Assembly: GCA_002633005.1 (NCBI GenBank)
Contig: NMRA01000359.1
Coordinates: forward strand, 275,438-339,437
Direction of reading: 5' to 3'
From: Phoronis australis
Taxonomy: Eukaryota > Phoronida > Phoronidae
DNA length: 64,000 nt
The notes under the pieces were generated by a model. It saw only the letters and a program-made list of their open reading frames with translations. It searched no databases and was not told the DNA's origin. Made by a program: the position numbers and the translations under genes. Shown here one piece after another: positions 27,801 to 42,800 of the stretch; the stretch's first letter is position 1; each line of letters begins with the position of its first letter.

Positions 27801-30800
27801 ATATAATGTTCGTGTAATAGCAAAATGCTCTACATCGCACTCAACTCTGGGATGACCGTAATTGGAGATTTTAAAAGTGCCGTCCACATGTAATGTTAAT
27901 ACATCTTTGTAACAAGAGGTCAGTGGCTTTTGGTTCACCACGGTCCACCAAAGGCCAGGATTGTGGAAACTTTACACTAGATACAAGACAGCTAGTATCA
28001 AGAGCTACACATTTCACCACACTGTACTGAACAGAAAACTGATCCAATTCAATGTAACACAATCACATATTGAATGACCAACTGCAAAAAGATGAAATTT
28101 CAGCAGCATGCTTATCAAAAAAATCGATGACATTCACAAAGTACCATAGCCAGCGAGATTTCATCAAAACCTACCTTGTCTGCTAAATGTTGCCCCAACT
28201 TGACAGCAGCGTTCTTGATGGCAAAGTCGGCGCTTGGGTTGGGTATATAGTGCAGGGCCTGCTGTAGTACGACAGCGTGATTGTGAGCGCTGGGAGTGAT
28301 GGAGGCGGTGGAGTCAGGAGTGCAGGCAGCGGCCACCACCTGCACCATGGCATGACCCACTGTGGTCAGCATGAGTTTGCAGATACGCAGTACGGATAGG
28401 TAGGCAGACCTGGGGTGAACAGAGATGAGCCGGTGGTGACAGCTACTTTGGATCACTACACGATTACAGTCACACAAACTCACGTTTCAGCATCTGTCAC
28501 ATTGCCAGGATTCGTGGCAGAAAGAAATGTCCATCGCACAGCACGTAACAACACTTTTTTATTAAGAATGTGACCGAAGTTCTACATCTTTCAGAGAACA
28601 CATCATCTGATCAAATCAAAAATATAACCGACACTAAATTTAAACAGCAAAGGTCATTGACTTATGCCCTTTCAGCGAGTCTCATGTTGAAATACCCATA
28701 CACCTTTTGGATAAGTTACTTTGCTAAAAATTAACAACAATGTACCTGCATGGCATAACACGGTGTCCAGCTTTCTTTCGTTGACAAAACACCGAAAATA
28801 TTGTCAACTACAACTCCTCGTAATTATACAACAAAACAATCGATCAGTCGAATTACATCTCAACACACATTAGTTCACGTCACTGGATTATTGTCAGTGA
28901 AGTGTTACCTTTTAGTAGGGAGATCTGCTGACGACATGAAGTTGTTCTTGGTCATCATGCTCAAGGTAACTGCCACACCTCCACTTCGAACAAAGCAGTC
29001 CTGTACACACGAAAAACGTCAGCCTGAATTCAATGTCTGCATCAAAGCTATTTTGTTATTTTTGTTACACACTGTCAAGCTGAAAATAACGAACATATAA
29101 CCTCAAAACTTTACTAACACCTGAGGTCCAATCTATCAAAGGTTGTAAGTCCAGTCTTAGTTAAGCAGGTCATGACTTTGATTTCAATTCGCACACAGTT
29201 TATTAACATGGCTTGTGAATGTGCTCATTAATACCAAAAATGATCACTTTACAGATACATAGGACCCTAAAAATGTCCCAACTTTGGAGCACTGTACCTC
29301 AAAAATATCTGATAGGATTCACACGCAACCTTCAGATACTGTGTCTAAAACGCTGTTAGGAATTGTTCTTAAAGGATTCCATTTTTGCATGAAAGGTTAT
29401 CATCAAAAAACTAGTAAGGTTTTATAAAAATGTCTGATATTTAGATCCGTAGAATATTTAGGTACACTACATCTAACTGAGCACACGAACTGTATATACA
29501 AAATGTGTTCAGCAAATGACTTATTGAATGCTGAACCTGGAATTCGCTCGTGTCCTCTGACATCCAATTGTTGGCTGGCATCAGTAGTGTGTAGGTGACC
29601 TCCAGGAAGTAGAGAACCTCTGACGGTGACGAGCCAAAGAACAAACCCTCCAGCTTGTTTTGATTTCCATCAGTTGGCTTAGCCTGTTCAGCACACACTG
29701 TCTTCAGTCGCTCGGCTGTGTGTTGGTCTACAGGGAGAACATAATTATGCACTCGTTGAGAACGACATACCAGTAGGACAACCTTGAGCGCTAGACCACA
29801 AATACTGTTTTACGACCTTAAATGATTCTCCGTTGCCATTTGGCTGTACCCAAGAGAATCATGATGATAGTTTTTTATGACTTAACACTTACCAAGCAGC
29901 AACAGTTTGGAAGTTCATTTCAAATTTTGTTATCACTTATAAAACTTGGTTACACGTCGAGTGACGCTTGTACGATCCTGTCAATTGAGGTCTATTCTTA
30001 TGCTCAACGCGACTGGGAATTCATCTCCACATCGGTTCAGTAGCTGCAGCGATAATTGATTTTTGCTTGGCTTGCACACCTAGTAGTCGGCCAACTGTTG
30101 ACCCATGCGATCATTTTTCTACTGCAAACACATCGGATCATCGTTAGAAGCTTTATGCGATGACGTATTATAAAAAAAAAATTTTAGAGTAGGTGCAGCA
30201 TTAAGACACAACTTATAATACTCAAGTTACAATAAAAAAACGGCTAAAAAAGTGTAACCTAAATTTAGGTCTTAGTTTTTTGTTATTTTTCACTGTGATT
30301 TTACAAAATTTTTCATTTGGCTGCATAGTCAATTTAAAACATTAGTCATGCTTACCATTACAGTCACATTTCAACTAATTCAACTAATATAACAATTTAA
30401 CGTTTTAGAATGATAATGTCTGCAAGAAAGTTGACTGTATCCACTATTGCTCCTAACAGCGACAGGAGGATTATACATAACACTGTTGGCATCTTGTTTT
30501 GGCTGCATACAAGACTTTTTAAAGGGTTTCAATAATTGAAGAAGTGGCACTCAATGAGCAGCTTGACCACCAGATGGCCCTAGCAAAACAATGGTCCACT
30601 AGCGTGTAAACGAGAACTTTGTTCCCCAAACACCCCCATCCCCTGCATACTAATAACAATTTAACAGAACAACGATTACCCACCAGCTGGCATGAGTTTC
30701 AGAACTTGTCTAGCACTTTCCCTCAGGCGAGCAATCCCCAGTTGACAGCCCATGTCAGCAATTTGGAAGAAAAAGCGAGCGTAATCGTGGACGTTAGCCA

Positions 30801-33800
30801 TCAGCTGAAACAACAACATCCGACGTCAATAGAAATCCATTTACAATCAACATACAGCACACGCATTAAAGCCCATGTCTGACTTAACGCCACTCACAAA
30901 ATTTTGTAACTTTCACTTTAATTTAAATTCCCATGCTCAGCTTTATGCCCACCCCCAGTAGACTTCCTTGAATGCACCCGGGGCTTTGTGAACAACTGAA
31001 ATTTAACTCCCAAAATATATGAATCTAGCTTAAATTTGAGTAACAGACAATCAAGAGTCTTAGTGGAACCTTATCTTATTCGGAAAACAAAAATGTTACA
31101 GTCTCTTACTGACTTTTTGAATCTGAATGACAATCCGAATTTCGAAAAAGTTTGTCTTTAAACACCCATGCTTGGCTTAATGTTTGCCTTACGTTTATTT
31201 TTTTTTAATTCGCTGAAATATAAGCCCTGGGTGTTAACACGGATGAATACGGTAGTTTATAAACAATACCACACTAATATCACACTATCTTCTCTCCATT
31301 CTTTAAGTAATGACAGACAGCAGTAACGAGAACAAATGACTTTAAGGATGGCACTGGACACGGCATTGACTTCACCCCAAACCGTAAACCCAGTAGATGT
31401 TCCACAGAGGTCACTACTTACCACACCAGGCAGGGTTTGCTCCGCTTCAATATTGGGTCCATCGAACGGGTTGTGAGGTGAGCCACCAGACCCATCTGAG
31501 CTACTGTCAGGGCTGGATGGCATGTTACTCCCGACCTGGCACAGCTTGGCAGTGATTAGCTGCAACCAAACAGGCAAAGAGCACATTGAGACAATTGCGA
31601 TCACACAAATGGAGAAAGAAGTCTTGTGAGCAGTGGCAAGGCTGGTTAGACTATTCTGATGCACCTCATATTAAAGAGATCAAGTTTGATGAGAACTCAT
31701 AAAAAATAAAGTTAATTTTAAAGTTTCAGAGCATGAAAAAATAGTGAGCATCCTTGACGATGACAAATTATGTTTTGACAAGTGCCATTAAAATTTCACC
31801 GACCCGGCAAACACAAGTCCAGCAACAGGAACTGAAAACTATTAACACAAAAATGACTGTTGTATGTACTCTGGACAAGAGTTGAGAGGCTTATTAGGAA
31901 TTTAATACTCACGGCTTTGTCCTTAATGGGCACCTGGGAGACAAGCTTTCGGTCATCTGTCACGTCAAGCAGCTCTCCGTTGTTGTACAAATCCACCTTC
32001 AGGTTACTGTTGTGAACACGTAACCTAGAAAAATATTAGCACGTAACTTAAGGACTAAATCTAACCAGCAATTCTTGTTATCAAAACCTGTACGAATCAA
32101 ACGTTTACATCAATTGAAACTTGCCATATTTTGTCACTATTCACTAACCTGCCAATAACCATATTGCTGTCCCTGCTTAAATGAGACAATCTGTACAGGG
32201 CAAGGGATTCTCGCTCAGTCTTGAACAAAAGCAAACTGGCAGAAGTCGCCTTTGTGAAGCAAAAGTTGAGACCAATTTTATAGCAGTAAGTGGTCTCATT
32301 CGAAGGTGGTGACCTGGACCCAGTTACACTTACTTATGGAGAATTTGTCTCCTGATGGAGCCGACCGTATCATTGGTGTGAGACCAGATCTCCAGGTCAT
32401 CCATCTGACGGCCGTGATTGGGGAACCGTACCACAATGGACACGTGCTTACCCCGGCAGGCACTGAAATGAAACACGCAAACGTGACATTCACACAATAG
32501 ATGCTAAGCAACACATAACTTAACGGTGGATTTACCCATAGCCCATCACAAGCTCCTCATGTTCAGTTGGGTTGACATGGACTGTGGGAATAACTTACGA
32601 CACAAGAACGACTTGTCTAGCTTCCAATATAGAAATATGCTCTTTCCATGAAACGAATTTCGACTACAACAAGAGCTGCAGCTCACATGTAACTTAAAAT
32701 CAAACACCACTGTCTCATTTTAACAATTCATACATTCATTATCCCCTCCCTCCCAAGCAGGTAAATATCTAGTTGACTTTGCCATTACAGCCATAATAAA
32801 AAAAACAGGACACAACCCCAATCTGCCACTCAGTTTGTGTCCCAGCAACTCACCGACTGAGGGGCAGTATGGCCCTCTCCTCTCCATAGGCGTCGTCGCA
32901 CTCGGCCAGGTACTCACGCAGAGCTGTCATCACACGGATCATGCGAGAAGCCTCCTGGTCCACGTGATTTTGGCTGTAGGGGTCCTTCTCCAAAACAGTC
33001 ATGTTGTCATAGGAGACGCGCAGTCGGTCCATGCAGTAACTCAGGAAATCTTCATGGATCTCGACCTATTCAGAAATATAAATACGCTGTTACATTTTAT
33101 TCCGGCACCAAGACTGAAATGAATTAAATACAGGATGCAATACTAAAGTCAGCAAGATGAAATGTTCTCCAAAATAATAAAATTTCCTGGACTGTATGTC
33201 TCCTAAATTCTGTAATCTTAACAGCCATCTTCATATGATTTCCAAAACTGACGATAACTAACGTGAAAGTGTCATTCACGCGCCAAATTCAATTGAACAA
33301 CCATGAAAGGGGAAGCAGGATAAATATACAAATTTCACTGTATAAATGTCTGGTATTTGGTATACCCTGTATTGGTCCGACATGGTCTCGACAATTTCAG
33401 GCTATTTATTCGATTTTTCTCGCACAAACTAAGTGGATCTTGCTAAGTTCATCAATGCCACTAATTTTAAGATATTGTTTACTTTTAAGTGATTTTTTAA
33501 AAGGAAACAAGAATTTTTATGCCCTTAAAACATGCGAAATACAGGTAAATCCGTAACAGAGGGCAGCAATGCTGAACAGAGCAAGCCATATTAATGACAC
33601 GGACAAATACATACCACACTATTTTGCAAACGAGGCCCAAGATTTGTGTAAATTTCCCGCAGCAGTAAGATGGCTTTGTCAGCTACTTCATCGGGTGCAT
33701 GCAACACAACCTTGAATATAAAAAGCACTTCATTTACGACACAAATACAAATCAACTCACGGTAACAATCGTACACACCGCAGTCAATGAATCTCCATAG

Positions 33801-36800
33801 CAACAGAATCATTCAAAACCATCTCATTGCAACACTGAGCTATGACTATGGTGGTATGACCATCTGTCAGCTTGAAAATGAATCCGTAGTTTCGAAATAC
33901 TCTTTGTTACCACGCACCGAAGGATCTGTTACATGCGTGTGAACTTGGATATTGCATTTAGCCACATGATTGCCGTGAGGGAGCATCAAGACAGACTGGA
34001 CATAACAAGTCATTACTTTAACAACACACATTTTTGCAATTCTTGAGGAGCCAACCATGATGATTCCAATGAGACCAGACCTTCTTTATCAAAGCATCAA
34101 TGTTGCACCTGGGTATGAGTGAATCTCAATTTCATGAAGCTTTTAGCTAGTACTAAAATTCTCTAGAAGCAATTAAGTTTAATTATGAAATGATCCACGA
34201 GAGAGTGATATAATTATTAATTCTACCTTCCACAGATAATCCAATCCAATGAGGTTGACATCTTCTGTAAGAAAACCTCCACGCCTTTTAGGTTCCAGCT
34301 TATTCTCTTTGCTATTTACCGCTTTAAAAAATCGCTCAAAACAACTGCAATTAAAAACATTATAATATTGATTTTCATATGCAGTGCAAGAACAAATGAA
34401 TATCACTGACATCACTTCCCAAATACTGTTACTAATCCTGAACAATAAATTCCCAAGTCTATCTATAGAATTAGTCCTATGCAGATAAAGGTTGCGACAG
34501 TGTTATTCTACCAAGTACAAAAATTTCTGGAATTTTAATGATTCCTTGCACTTACAGAGCCAAACTTTAATATCCTTGAACGCCATTTACAAACAACCAC
34601 ACATGTCACAATATAATTAACATCATGTTTCTGAAGCAACAACACCAGAATGTGACCCTGAAAAGTTTCAATGCTTGACAGCTGCAGACTGATTGCCTAC
34701 TCTCTTTCCCCAAGACGCAAAGTTACAAATACTTCTAGGTGGCCGCAATTGCACAGTGATAACCGTGATTACAATTAAACATGATTAGGACTGTTGTTCA
34801 ACAGAAATGTGGTGCTCAAGGGAGCTAGGATTTCCTACAAAGACTAGAGACTCACTTCATGCCGTTCTCTGTAAGAAGAGCAGAGTCCAACAGCAAGATG
34901 TTGCTCTCGAAAAATTCCTTTGTTATTTCAGGGTCCAAGTCAGGCTCCTCACCCATCAGCTGGAAGTAAAAACGAGACTGTGCATTTCACGAAACTAACC
35001 AAGACAATAGACAGTGGATGAGATGGTGTTTTTTCAATTTAGAGAAGCTATGTCTCATTAAATTGTGAATATGCATATAAAGTACTAGTTTACAAACAAT
35101 CACGGGTCTTCCGATGTGCCGGAAACCATGCGAGAACCAGTTAGTATTACAATCTCACGAAAGTCTTATTTTGTGAGACTATTTTTATGTAAATGAGTAT
35201 GGTAATATGTCACCGTTGCCCTAATAAAACAAGGAACAATTTTTATTTGTTCATGTCACTATCAAATAACAATTGCATAATATATGAAATTAAAAGGGAT
35301 TCCTGTATATCCACACTTGTTTTTAAGTGTACCAGTTGTGATGTTTTCTCTAAAGCTGTACTTTATTTACAAACAAATCTTTTCCTTATTATACTTGTAC
35401 ACACAGCTCTCCAAAAAGTCACAAGGTGGCGCTTGCTACTAATTTAAATTATTCACATTTTTAATGAAACATATCATCTTTAACTGGAGTAGCATTTACT
35501 CATTCGCAACTGAAATCAGTAAATTATTGCAATGTTTTCAGTCAATATAGTGAAACCATCAGCAAAAGATTTGCCATTTTTGATGGTGATGGATGCCACA
35601 ATAACAGACCGCAATACAGTTTCATAATTATTCTAATAATATAAACTATAACTTGTGTGGTGACATCACTTTAAAATAATGTTCTGACCTGCATTAAGAA
35701 GTCTACAAAGTACAGACACGATATTAAAAAAAACTTCAGAAACTTAACGTCTTATTTTCCACAGCACGATTTACCTTAGAAAACCACCTAAAGCATGCTT
35801 CACGGTCTGACACATAGATGGCATTCTCCGCTAAACACATCCAAATCTGCTTGGCCTGTGGTTCACACAGCCACAACTGGCCATCTTTCAACAGGAAACG
35901 CAAGAAACGGAGCCTCTCTTGAACCTGCTGATTGTGGTTGAAGCGTCCATCGGGAAGTATGTTGACAGGATCGACATCACGGTGATCTAACAAATGGTAT
36001 CAAGTATTTGTTTTAACCGGCTTCAAAGGTAACTTAAAGATCAATATTACAGTCCAGGTAGCCACTGGTAATTTCTGAGACAAAAGTTAGCCACAGGACT
36101 GATTTTCAAGAATTGCTGACTCCAAAATAACTTAATAAATTTTTGGAAATATTTCTGAAACTGAAACGTCTTTCGTCACACATTTGGCCAAAAACACGGG
36201 AAAAGAACAACGGTCACATTTTAACACAACTTTCTTAAAATCAGCAACAAAACAACAAGACTAGGTTTTAGGATTCAACTGATAACTTTCAAATCTTACC
36301 GCGACTACTTCGCCGACGCCTGTTACCAACTAAGTGAAAAGTAACGGTTGAAATCATTTTATTTCTCAATCAAAACCTTAAAGTACAGAAATACAAAAAC
36401 AGCAGTTTTTGCAAACTAGCACATTTATCAAAAATATCACAATGCATTACTTTTCAACAGTTTTCACTACAATTCCTTGAAAGGTGATACTTTTCACGAC
36501 GAGCTCAATTCAGTAATATTCCTCCAAGTGTTCCAGTTTGTAATATAAATAGCTACGTTACGCAAAACAAAGAGTCCTGCCCTACCAAACCTGTGACTCA
36601 TACCTTTGGCATATTGTTTGGCCTTCTGCATGTAAGCGACTAGATTCTTGGCTACGAGCATGACGATAGAGTGTTGCGACTGCAGTTTGTTGATCACTTG
36701 GTTACGGTAAACCACGTGTGGCGTCTTGTGAGAATGGCCGAAATTCTGAGGAGGCTGAAATGGAACGGAGAACATTTGTAACAATGCCTGGTGCTTGGTT

Positions 36801-39800
36801 CAGTCGTGTCGGTCAAGTTTCACGTTGCCTTAGATAGTAATGACATCGCTTGGTAACATTGGTTAATGCTAACAGTACATAAGCACCACAGTATCACTTA
36901 TTTTAAAAAAGGCACCAGTTATAATCTTCCTGTCACAGCTTACTTATTTAATTACAACTAGTGATAATGTTCCTTGATTAAGAAATAATTTAAAGCATAT
37001 TCAAGTCAATTTAATAGAACAGTTCATGTTTGCATACTAAGTTTCCAAGAATGCACAATTGTTTTGTTAGTGTATAAAGGGACAGAGGTTTACTATACCA
37101 CACGTAGGTAATCATTTTAGATCCTCACGTGACATATTCAGAACAAAAGATAGCAATATGCAGAACAAGAAATCTAGCATCTCGTTGCAAGACTACATCA
37201 GTCATTGGCCATTATTGAGGTTGTGAATGACCCATGTCTGACGTTGCGACTATTGTGAGTAACCCTGAACATACCTCAGTGAATAGTTGACATATTTCTC
37301 TAATCTGCTTGAGGGCGGGTAGCACCCACTTATCATTCTTCAGCTCTTCAACAAATTTATTAATCCACTGCAGCTTTTGTGTATCACGGTCCTGTAAATA
37401 TTCAGACATTGAATTGGTATTACACCAGACGAACTGAACAGGCAAGTGTAAGTATCTGGGCTAAAGCACCACCACTGTGCCGCTGTTGCATGTTGTTTGA
37501 TTTAAGAACCAAACAACAACACATTAACCCATTACCAGTGAACGGTCAGAGATGAGCGAACTAGTCATCATGGCATTAGAAAGCCCAAATCCGTTAATGA
37601 ATTAAAAAAGTGAAACTAAAATGACAACATTGCACCCAACCAACTAGCGTAATTCATCGCAGTTGCTAATAAATTCATTCAAGTGACTGACAAACAGCTT
37701 TTCTATCAAGTACCTACGAACACCATGCAAAGCAAATACGCATAGGGTATGACAAAGTAAGACAAACAGGAAACTTGACAGCAGACGATAAACATTATAG
37801 CACTGATAACAAACATATCATCGGCAGCTGCTGCTATTTTTGATGAAAAATAATTTAGCCGCGCACTTTAACAAAACTTGCCTCTTTGAGAACCTCGACT
37901 GGCCACGACTTACAAGCACTCCTACCTGTGAGCAGCTGTAGTCAAGAATCTTGATGTGAGCTGACAGTGCCTGGTCCATAATGTCTGTGGGGCAGTCGTC
38001 ACTGTGAGCTAGATTCCACAGCAATCCTAGCACCTTGTACGCCATGACACCCTCCTTGTCGTCCTCAGCCAGACGCCGGATCAACTCCAGTAGCTTCTCC
38101 CGTTGTTTCTTAGCTGCATGATGCCAGCTCCCCTGGGGATGACAGGAAGTTGGCATTCACTGCATGGACTGAGCACAGAGATTGGCAGCCAATGATATGA
38201 CCAGAGAGAGCCAGTAAACGATATTGTGATTATTAAGTACAAAGTAACCAGCTGACATATATTTTAGTCTTTACTAATCACACAACGCCTATTATTTGCT
38301 TTCTTTAGGGATACTTCTTTGTTTTCAGCCTAATGCAAAACAGTAATGCAAACAAAACACATACGAAAAGACAACCAGGACAGTTTTAACATTACAACAA
38401 ACTACCGCGAGAACACTATCTGACCATAGTTGAACACGTTTGATGACCACCACGTCCAACTTGAATTCAGCATTACCTGGAAGCATTCAAAGAGGTGATC
38501 CAGCTGTTCTGGCGAGAAGTCCCAAGCCAACTTAGCAAGCAGATCATGGACATTCTTGATTATGGCGTCATGTTTACCAGCCTGCAAAACAAACCCATAC
38601 TGAAGACCAGACCAGCACAACCATGCATATTACACCTGTATCAAAAGAAAGTTCAGCTGTTGCACCAAATTCACTGTCAGTAGTTGGTAAAACAAGCAAG
38701 ATGTCAACCATTGCCTTTCTTTCAGGGCTTGGAATGACCAATGACAAAAAACGCGGAAACTTTGAAACTTTTACGGCCCAAATAATCGCCCGATAACCAG
38801 CCTAGAACTGGTCAATGTGAACCTTTCCCCGACAAAAATCGGGAGGACTAAAAAAAAAAAAACGTTACCACCATCAGTAGCATGCGTCTGCGTCCTTTTA
38901 GCTCGCCCGTCCACTCCCAACCACACATTTCTGGCTCTGGCTGCAGAGCGGTAGTATTTGTCGCCGCGCTTAACAATAACACGAGACGCCATTGAAAATC
39001 ACACCACGCTATCCCAGATGCCCCGGCAATGTTGACAATTTACGTTCCTCTGAACATAAAGAGCAACTTCCGCTTTTCGAGGTGAACGTCGTCTGCAACG
39101 CCGCGGTAAGAAAGGAATTTGCCGCGGAAATTTTATATCAAATCCGATTTTTTTACGCAGAAATATTATAAAAAAAGCGGAAAGCACATTTGAAAAAAGC
39201 GGAAATCCGCGTTTCCGCGGAAAATTCCAAGCCCTGTTCTTTACAGTACCCTACCATACATGGGCGTCAGACACAGCTTTCCGTAACCATTTTCATGGTC
39301 GATTTCCATACTTTCCCAGTTTTAATATTTCACAACTCTACATTGCCTGTTTGTTAGTAAAACCAAAAATGCCAGATCTTCACGAGATAACCAAATCCAA
39401 CACATTAATCAAGCACGTGACCACACCAGCTTTACTCGCAAGATTCTCATGTCTCCGGAGGTCAGACCTCACCTGTGCATCCCAGATAAGGTCAAGGTCT
39501 GTCAATGTCAGCGCCTTCTCTTTGATCATGAACCGCAGTATCTTCTCCAGCTTTTCCACGTACTGAGGCTGATGCAGGTTGTCCTTCAGGACAATGTCCA
39601 GCACTTTGTTCTCCTGTATCCACTCCTGTGAACGCAATAAGAAGCCTGTGGTGTAAACTATTAACAGTGCTTGAGTAGAGACATCAACATGGCTCTGCAC
39701 TAAAACACAAATGGTTTTGACACCACGATAACACACTCAAAGTGATTTAATATGATTTTGACGTACTAGACAACACTTCCCAAATCTGGAATGTAAAAAA

Positions 39801-42800
39801 AAATGTTCTGGAGATTAAAACTTTCTGTCTATCCCAGAATAAGCGAACTCTATCAAGCTGTACACCATGGCTGAGTAACAATCGTACAATTACAATGGAA
39901 TACGAAAGAGATGAAGACTACATACAGCCATCTTATCAGCAGTGAGCCATTCGTCCTCCTCAGCTTGTCCCTGTCGGTGACTATAGTAAGAGACACTGGT
40001 TAGCACCTTGTTCACTTCATTCAGGGCGTTCATCTTGCCGTTGTAAGACGATATCTGTAGCAATCTGTAGCAAAAAAACACCATCATAGCAAGAGCTATT
40101 CACGCGAAACAATGAGGTGGAAAACTATTGTCAGGTATGGCTGATTATATTGTTTGCTTGTACTTTGCACCTGTCAATAACATGGGGAATTTTGAGCAAT
40201 TGTACGAGAGTAGTTGGCCTTTGAAAAAAGCGTTATTTTTGCTAACATTTTCCTCTTAATAGCAAAATCGTTTCCACAATGTATTAGAGACCATTCTTTG
40301 AACTCTGACAAAATACTCAACAAAACACTTAAGCATCAGTTATTTCAATCTTGTTCAAATCAATGAATGGTGGGAACTGCTTTCAAGAATGTACGACACA
40401 TCAACAAGATCCAGTTGGAAAATTCCCAGCATATACAACAGATTTCGAGTATTCAAAATTCCATTATCATGAAGTCAGCAAAAGAGCATATAACACACCT
40501 TCTTGTTTATATTTACAGAAAGGAGTATTTGTTTAGAATACCAGATAACTCGAGAATGCACCAGCTATAAAACTGGGATGATTGATGCTACCAAACATTG
40601 GATTTTACCTTTTGAAAGACCCAAAATAATGACCAAGTCAAGAAGAGAATTTGATCAGCATTAATGGACATGAATGAGATAACATGAGTAAGGTATTTTC
40701 ACATATCATCCAACACTGGTTAATTGTCTTGCCACAAATGCAAAGAAAAAATTATGTGGTCATCAATATATTCTGCTCGAAGGCAATAATGCTGACGTAC
40801 ATACCGTAAAATCATTTTTAATCTAAACACTTCCAGACTTTTCACCGTCTCTTCTTGGCCAGGAACACGTGACGCCAAGCATTTGAGGGCCTTTACAATG
40901 TTGGACAGGGCGTCGTTCTTAGCTTCTGATTTGGACTCCTTCTTCATATCCTCATCAGTTAGTTTGTTCAGAAAGTCAGGTACAAGTTTCTGAAAATCAG
41001 AGAAAATTTGAATTCATTTTCCACAGGAAAATCTGAAAAGTAGACTAGCAAATTCTAAGAAGCAATTTCAAAAGTTCAAACAATTCTGCTATTAAAGATC
41101 TGATCTTTTAGTAAAACACAGGGTGATGTCCTTTAAAGCAGCATTTAACTGCCAATTTCTGTCAAAAATTTTAAATTTGAATTAGGTAATGTACCGGTAT
41201 AAAATTGGTATTGTTACAATATTTGTTCTTACTCAGTATAGAAGCAATAACTAAGCTCCGGAAGAGCTGACAGTTAGTCATCACTTCAATCCAGTATCGT
41301 ACAATTTAAGGTCAAACTGTGACTAGAAAATTTATCAGCATTTTCTGAAGAAAGAGCGATCTATCAGATCTTTCAAGTTCAGAAATCAAACTTATGTTGA
41401 CTATGGAGCAATACGAGACCAATATAATAACGATAAATGACCTGAATCAAAACTTGTTTTTTGACAGAAACCACCGATTTAGGTGAACCAAATTTGTCTA
41501 ACTTCATGGTTGAGAAACACACCAGAAACACAGTTCATTTTTGTGAATAAACTCTGCATAACCCAACTTACTATAACGGGCATAAAGTACTTCTCGACTG
41601 TGTAGGGAGTCAACAGCTCATGGCACACACCAAACGGTCTGAAATATGGTAAGGACTATTTAACAACCACGAGCTTCACTAGGCAATTGCAAAGCAACCA
41701 GACCTTTTGAAAAAACAAGACAATTTGACATACGGCTGTAGTCATAAATTTAAAAAACTTGGTCAAAAATACCATAATTGGTTGTGAAGTGTGTATTTTG
41801 ACATTTGGTATACAATTATTTCGTTATACAATTTAAAGAAAGTTACCCAAGTCCAAGTTATGAGGGATTCTGGTGAGAACAGAACTGATTATGCTATTTA
41901 GTGTGGCCTATGGTAAAACTTCTTCAGTTAGGGACACAATATGGCAGACAGGAGAAATATCATTTCGTCAAATTTCACAACAAAATTAACTACTTAGGAA
42001 AATTCCCATTGCTTTTAGCACAGTTTGTAAGGTGTAGCTATCACCGAACAAAGAAATGATCAAATTTTGAGCACTTGCAACAATATGGCGAGCCTCTGAA
42101 AAATAGAAATACGGCAATTTTATCAAATGCTTATGTCCCAAATTGGAGAATTTTTTACTGTAATTAACCTAAGAATGACTCTTAACTATCAAAATGATCG
42201 TACTGAATTAAACAAAACAGGAGCAGCACAACACAAATGGTAGAGGTGCTTATCAGATTTACGTAAGGTATAAGGAGCTGCAATAGTTTGAACTAACAAA
42301 AAGTGGAAGTACCTCACCTTTCTAAACTAACACCAAACCAAAAGTTAAAGAAAATCAACAGATCTCAAAATTTTCAACAAAGAAATAAGAATTGTGATGG
42401 CCAGTACAGAGCACTGGAGTAGTCAAATTTGCCTGAAAATCAAAGGTGCATTACCATCACATAACTCAAAGTTTCATTGAAATCCATCAAAATATTGAAA
42501 GACTCACTCCCTGGCCCCTGGATTGAAATACAGCATGCACCACACTACAATTGCCCTACACCCTTGTGACAAATTTCATGACAGAAATCCGTCAACTGAA
42601 TCTCTATATGTATCATTTTAGTAATACTCTTGCTCCAAAAATACTGGAAAAGCCCGAGTCAAGACCAAAATGGCCACTAGGGGTGCTGCAGTGGTCAAAT
42701 CATCCCGAGCATCAACTAGTGCTTGTGCATTGCCATCATATATCTCTGTACCAAGTTTGACTGAAATCCGTCTATCATTTCCCTCAATATCCGGAAACGA

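Noticed and set aside
35120-35150. Third MITE copy suggested by GCGAGAACCAGTTAG
   Set aside because: Only the short inner block matches; no terminal repeats or duplication around it.
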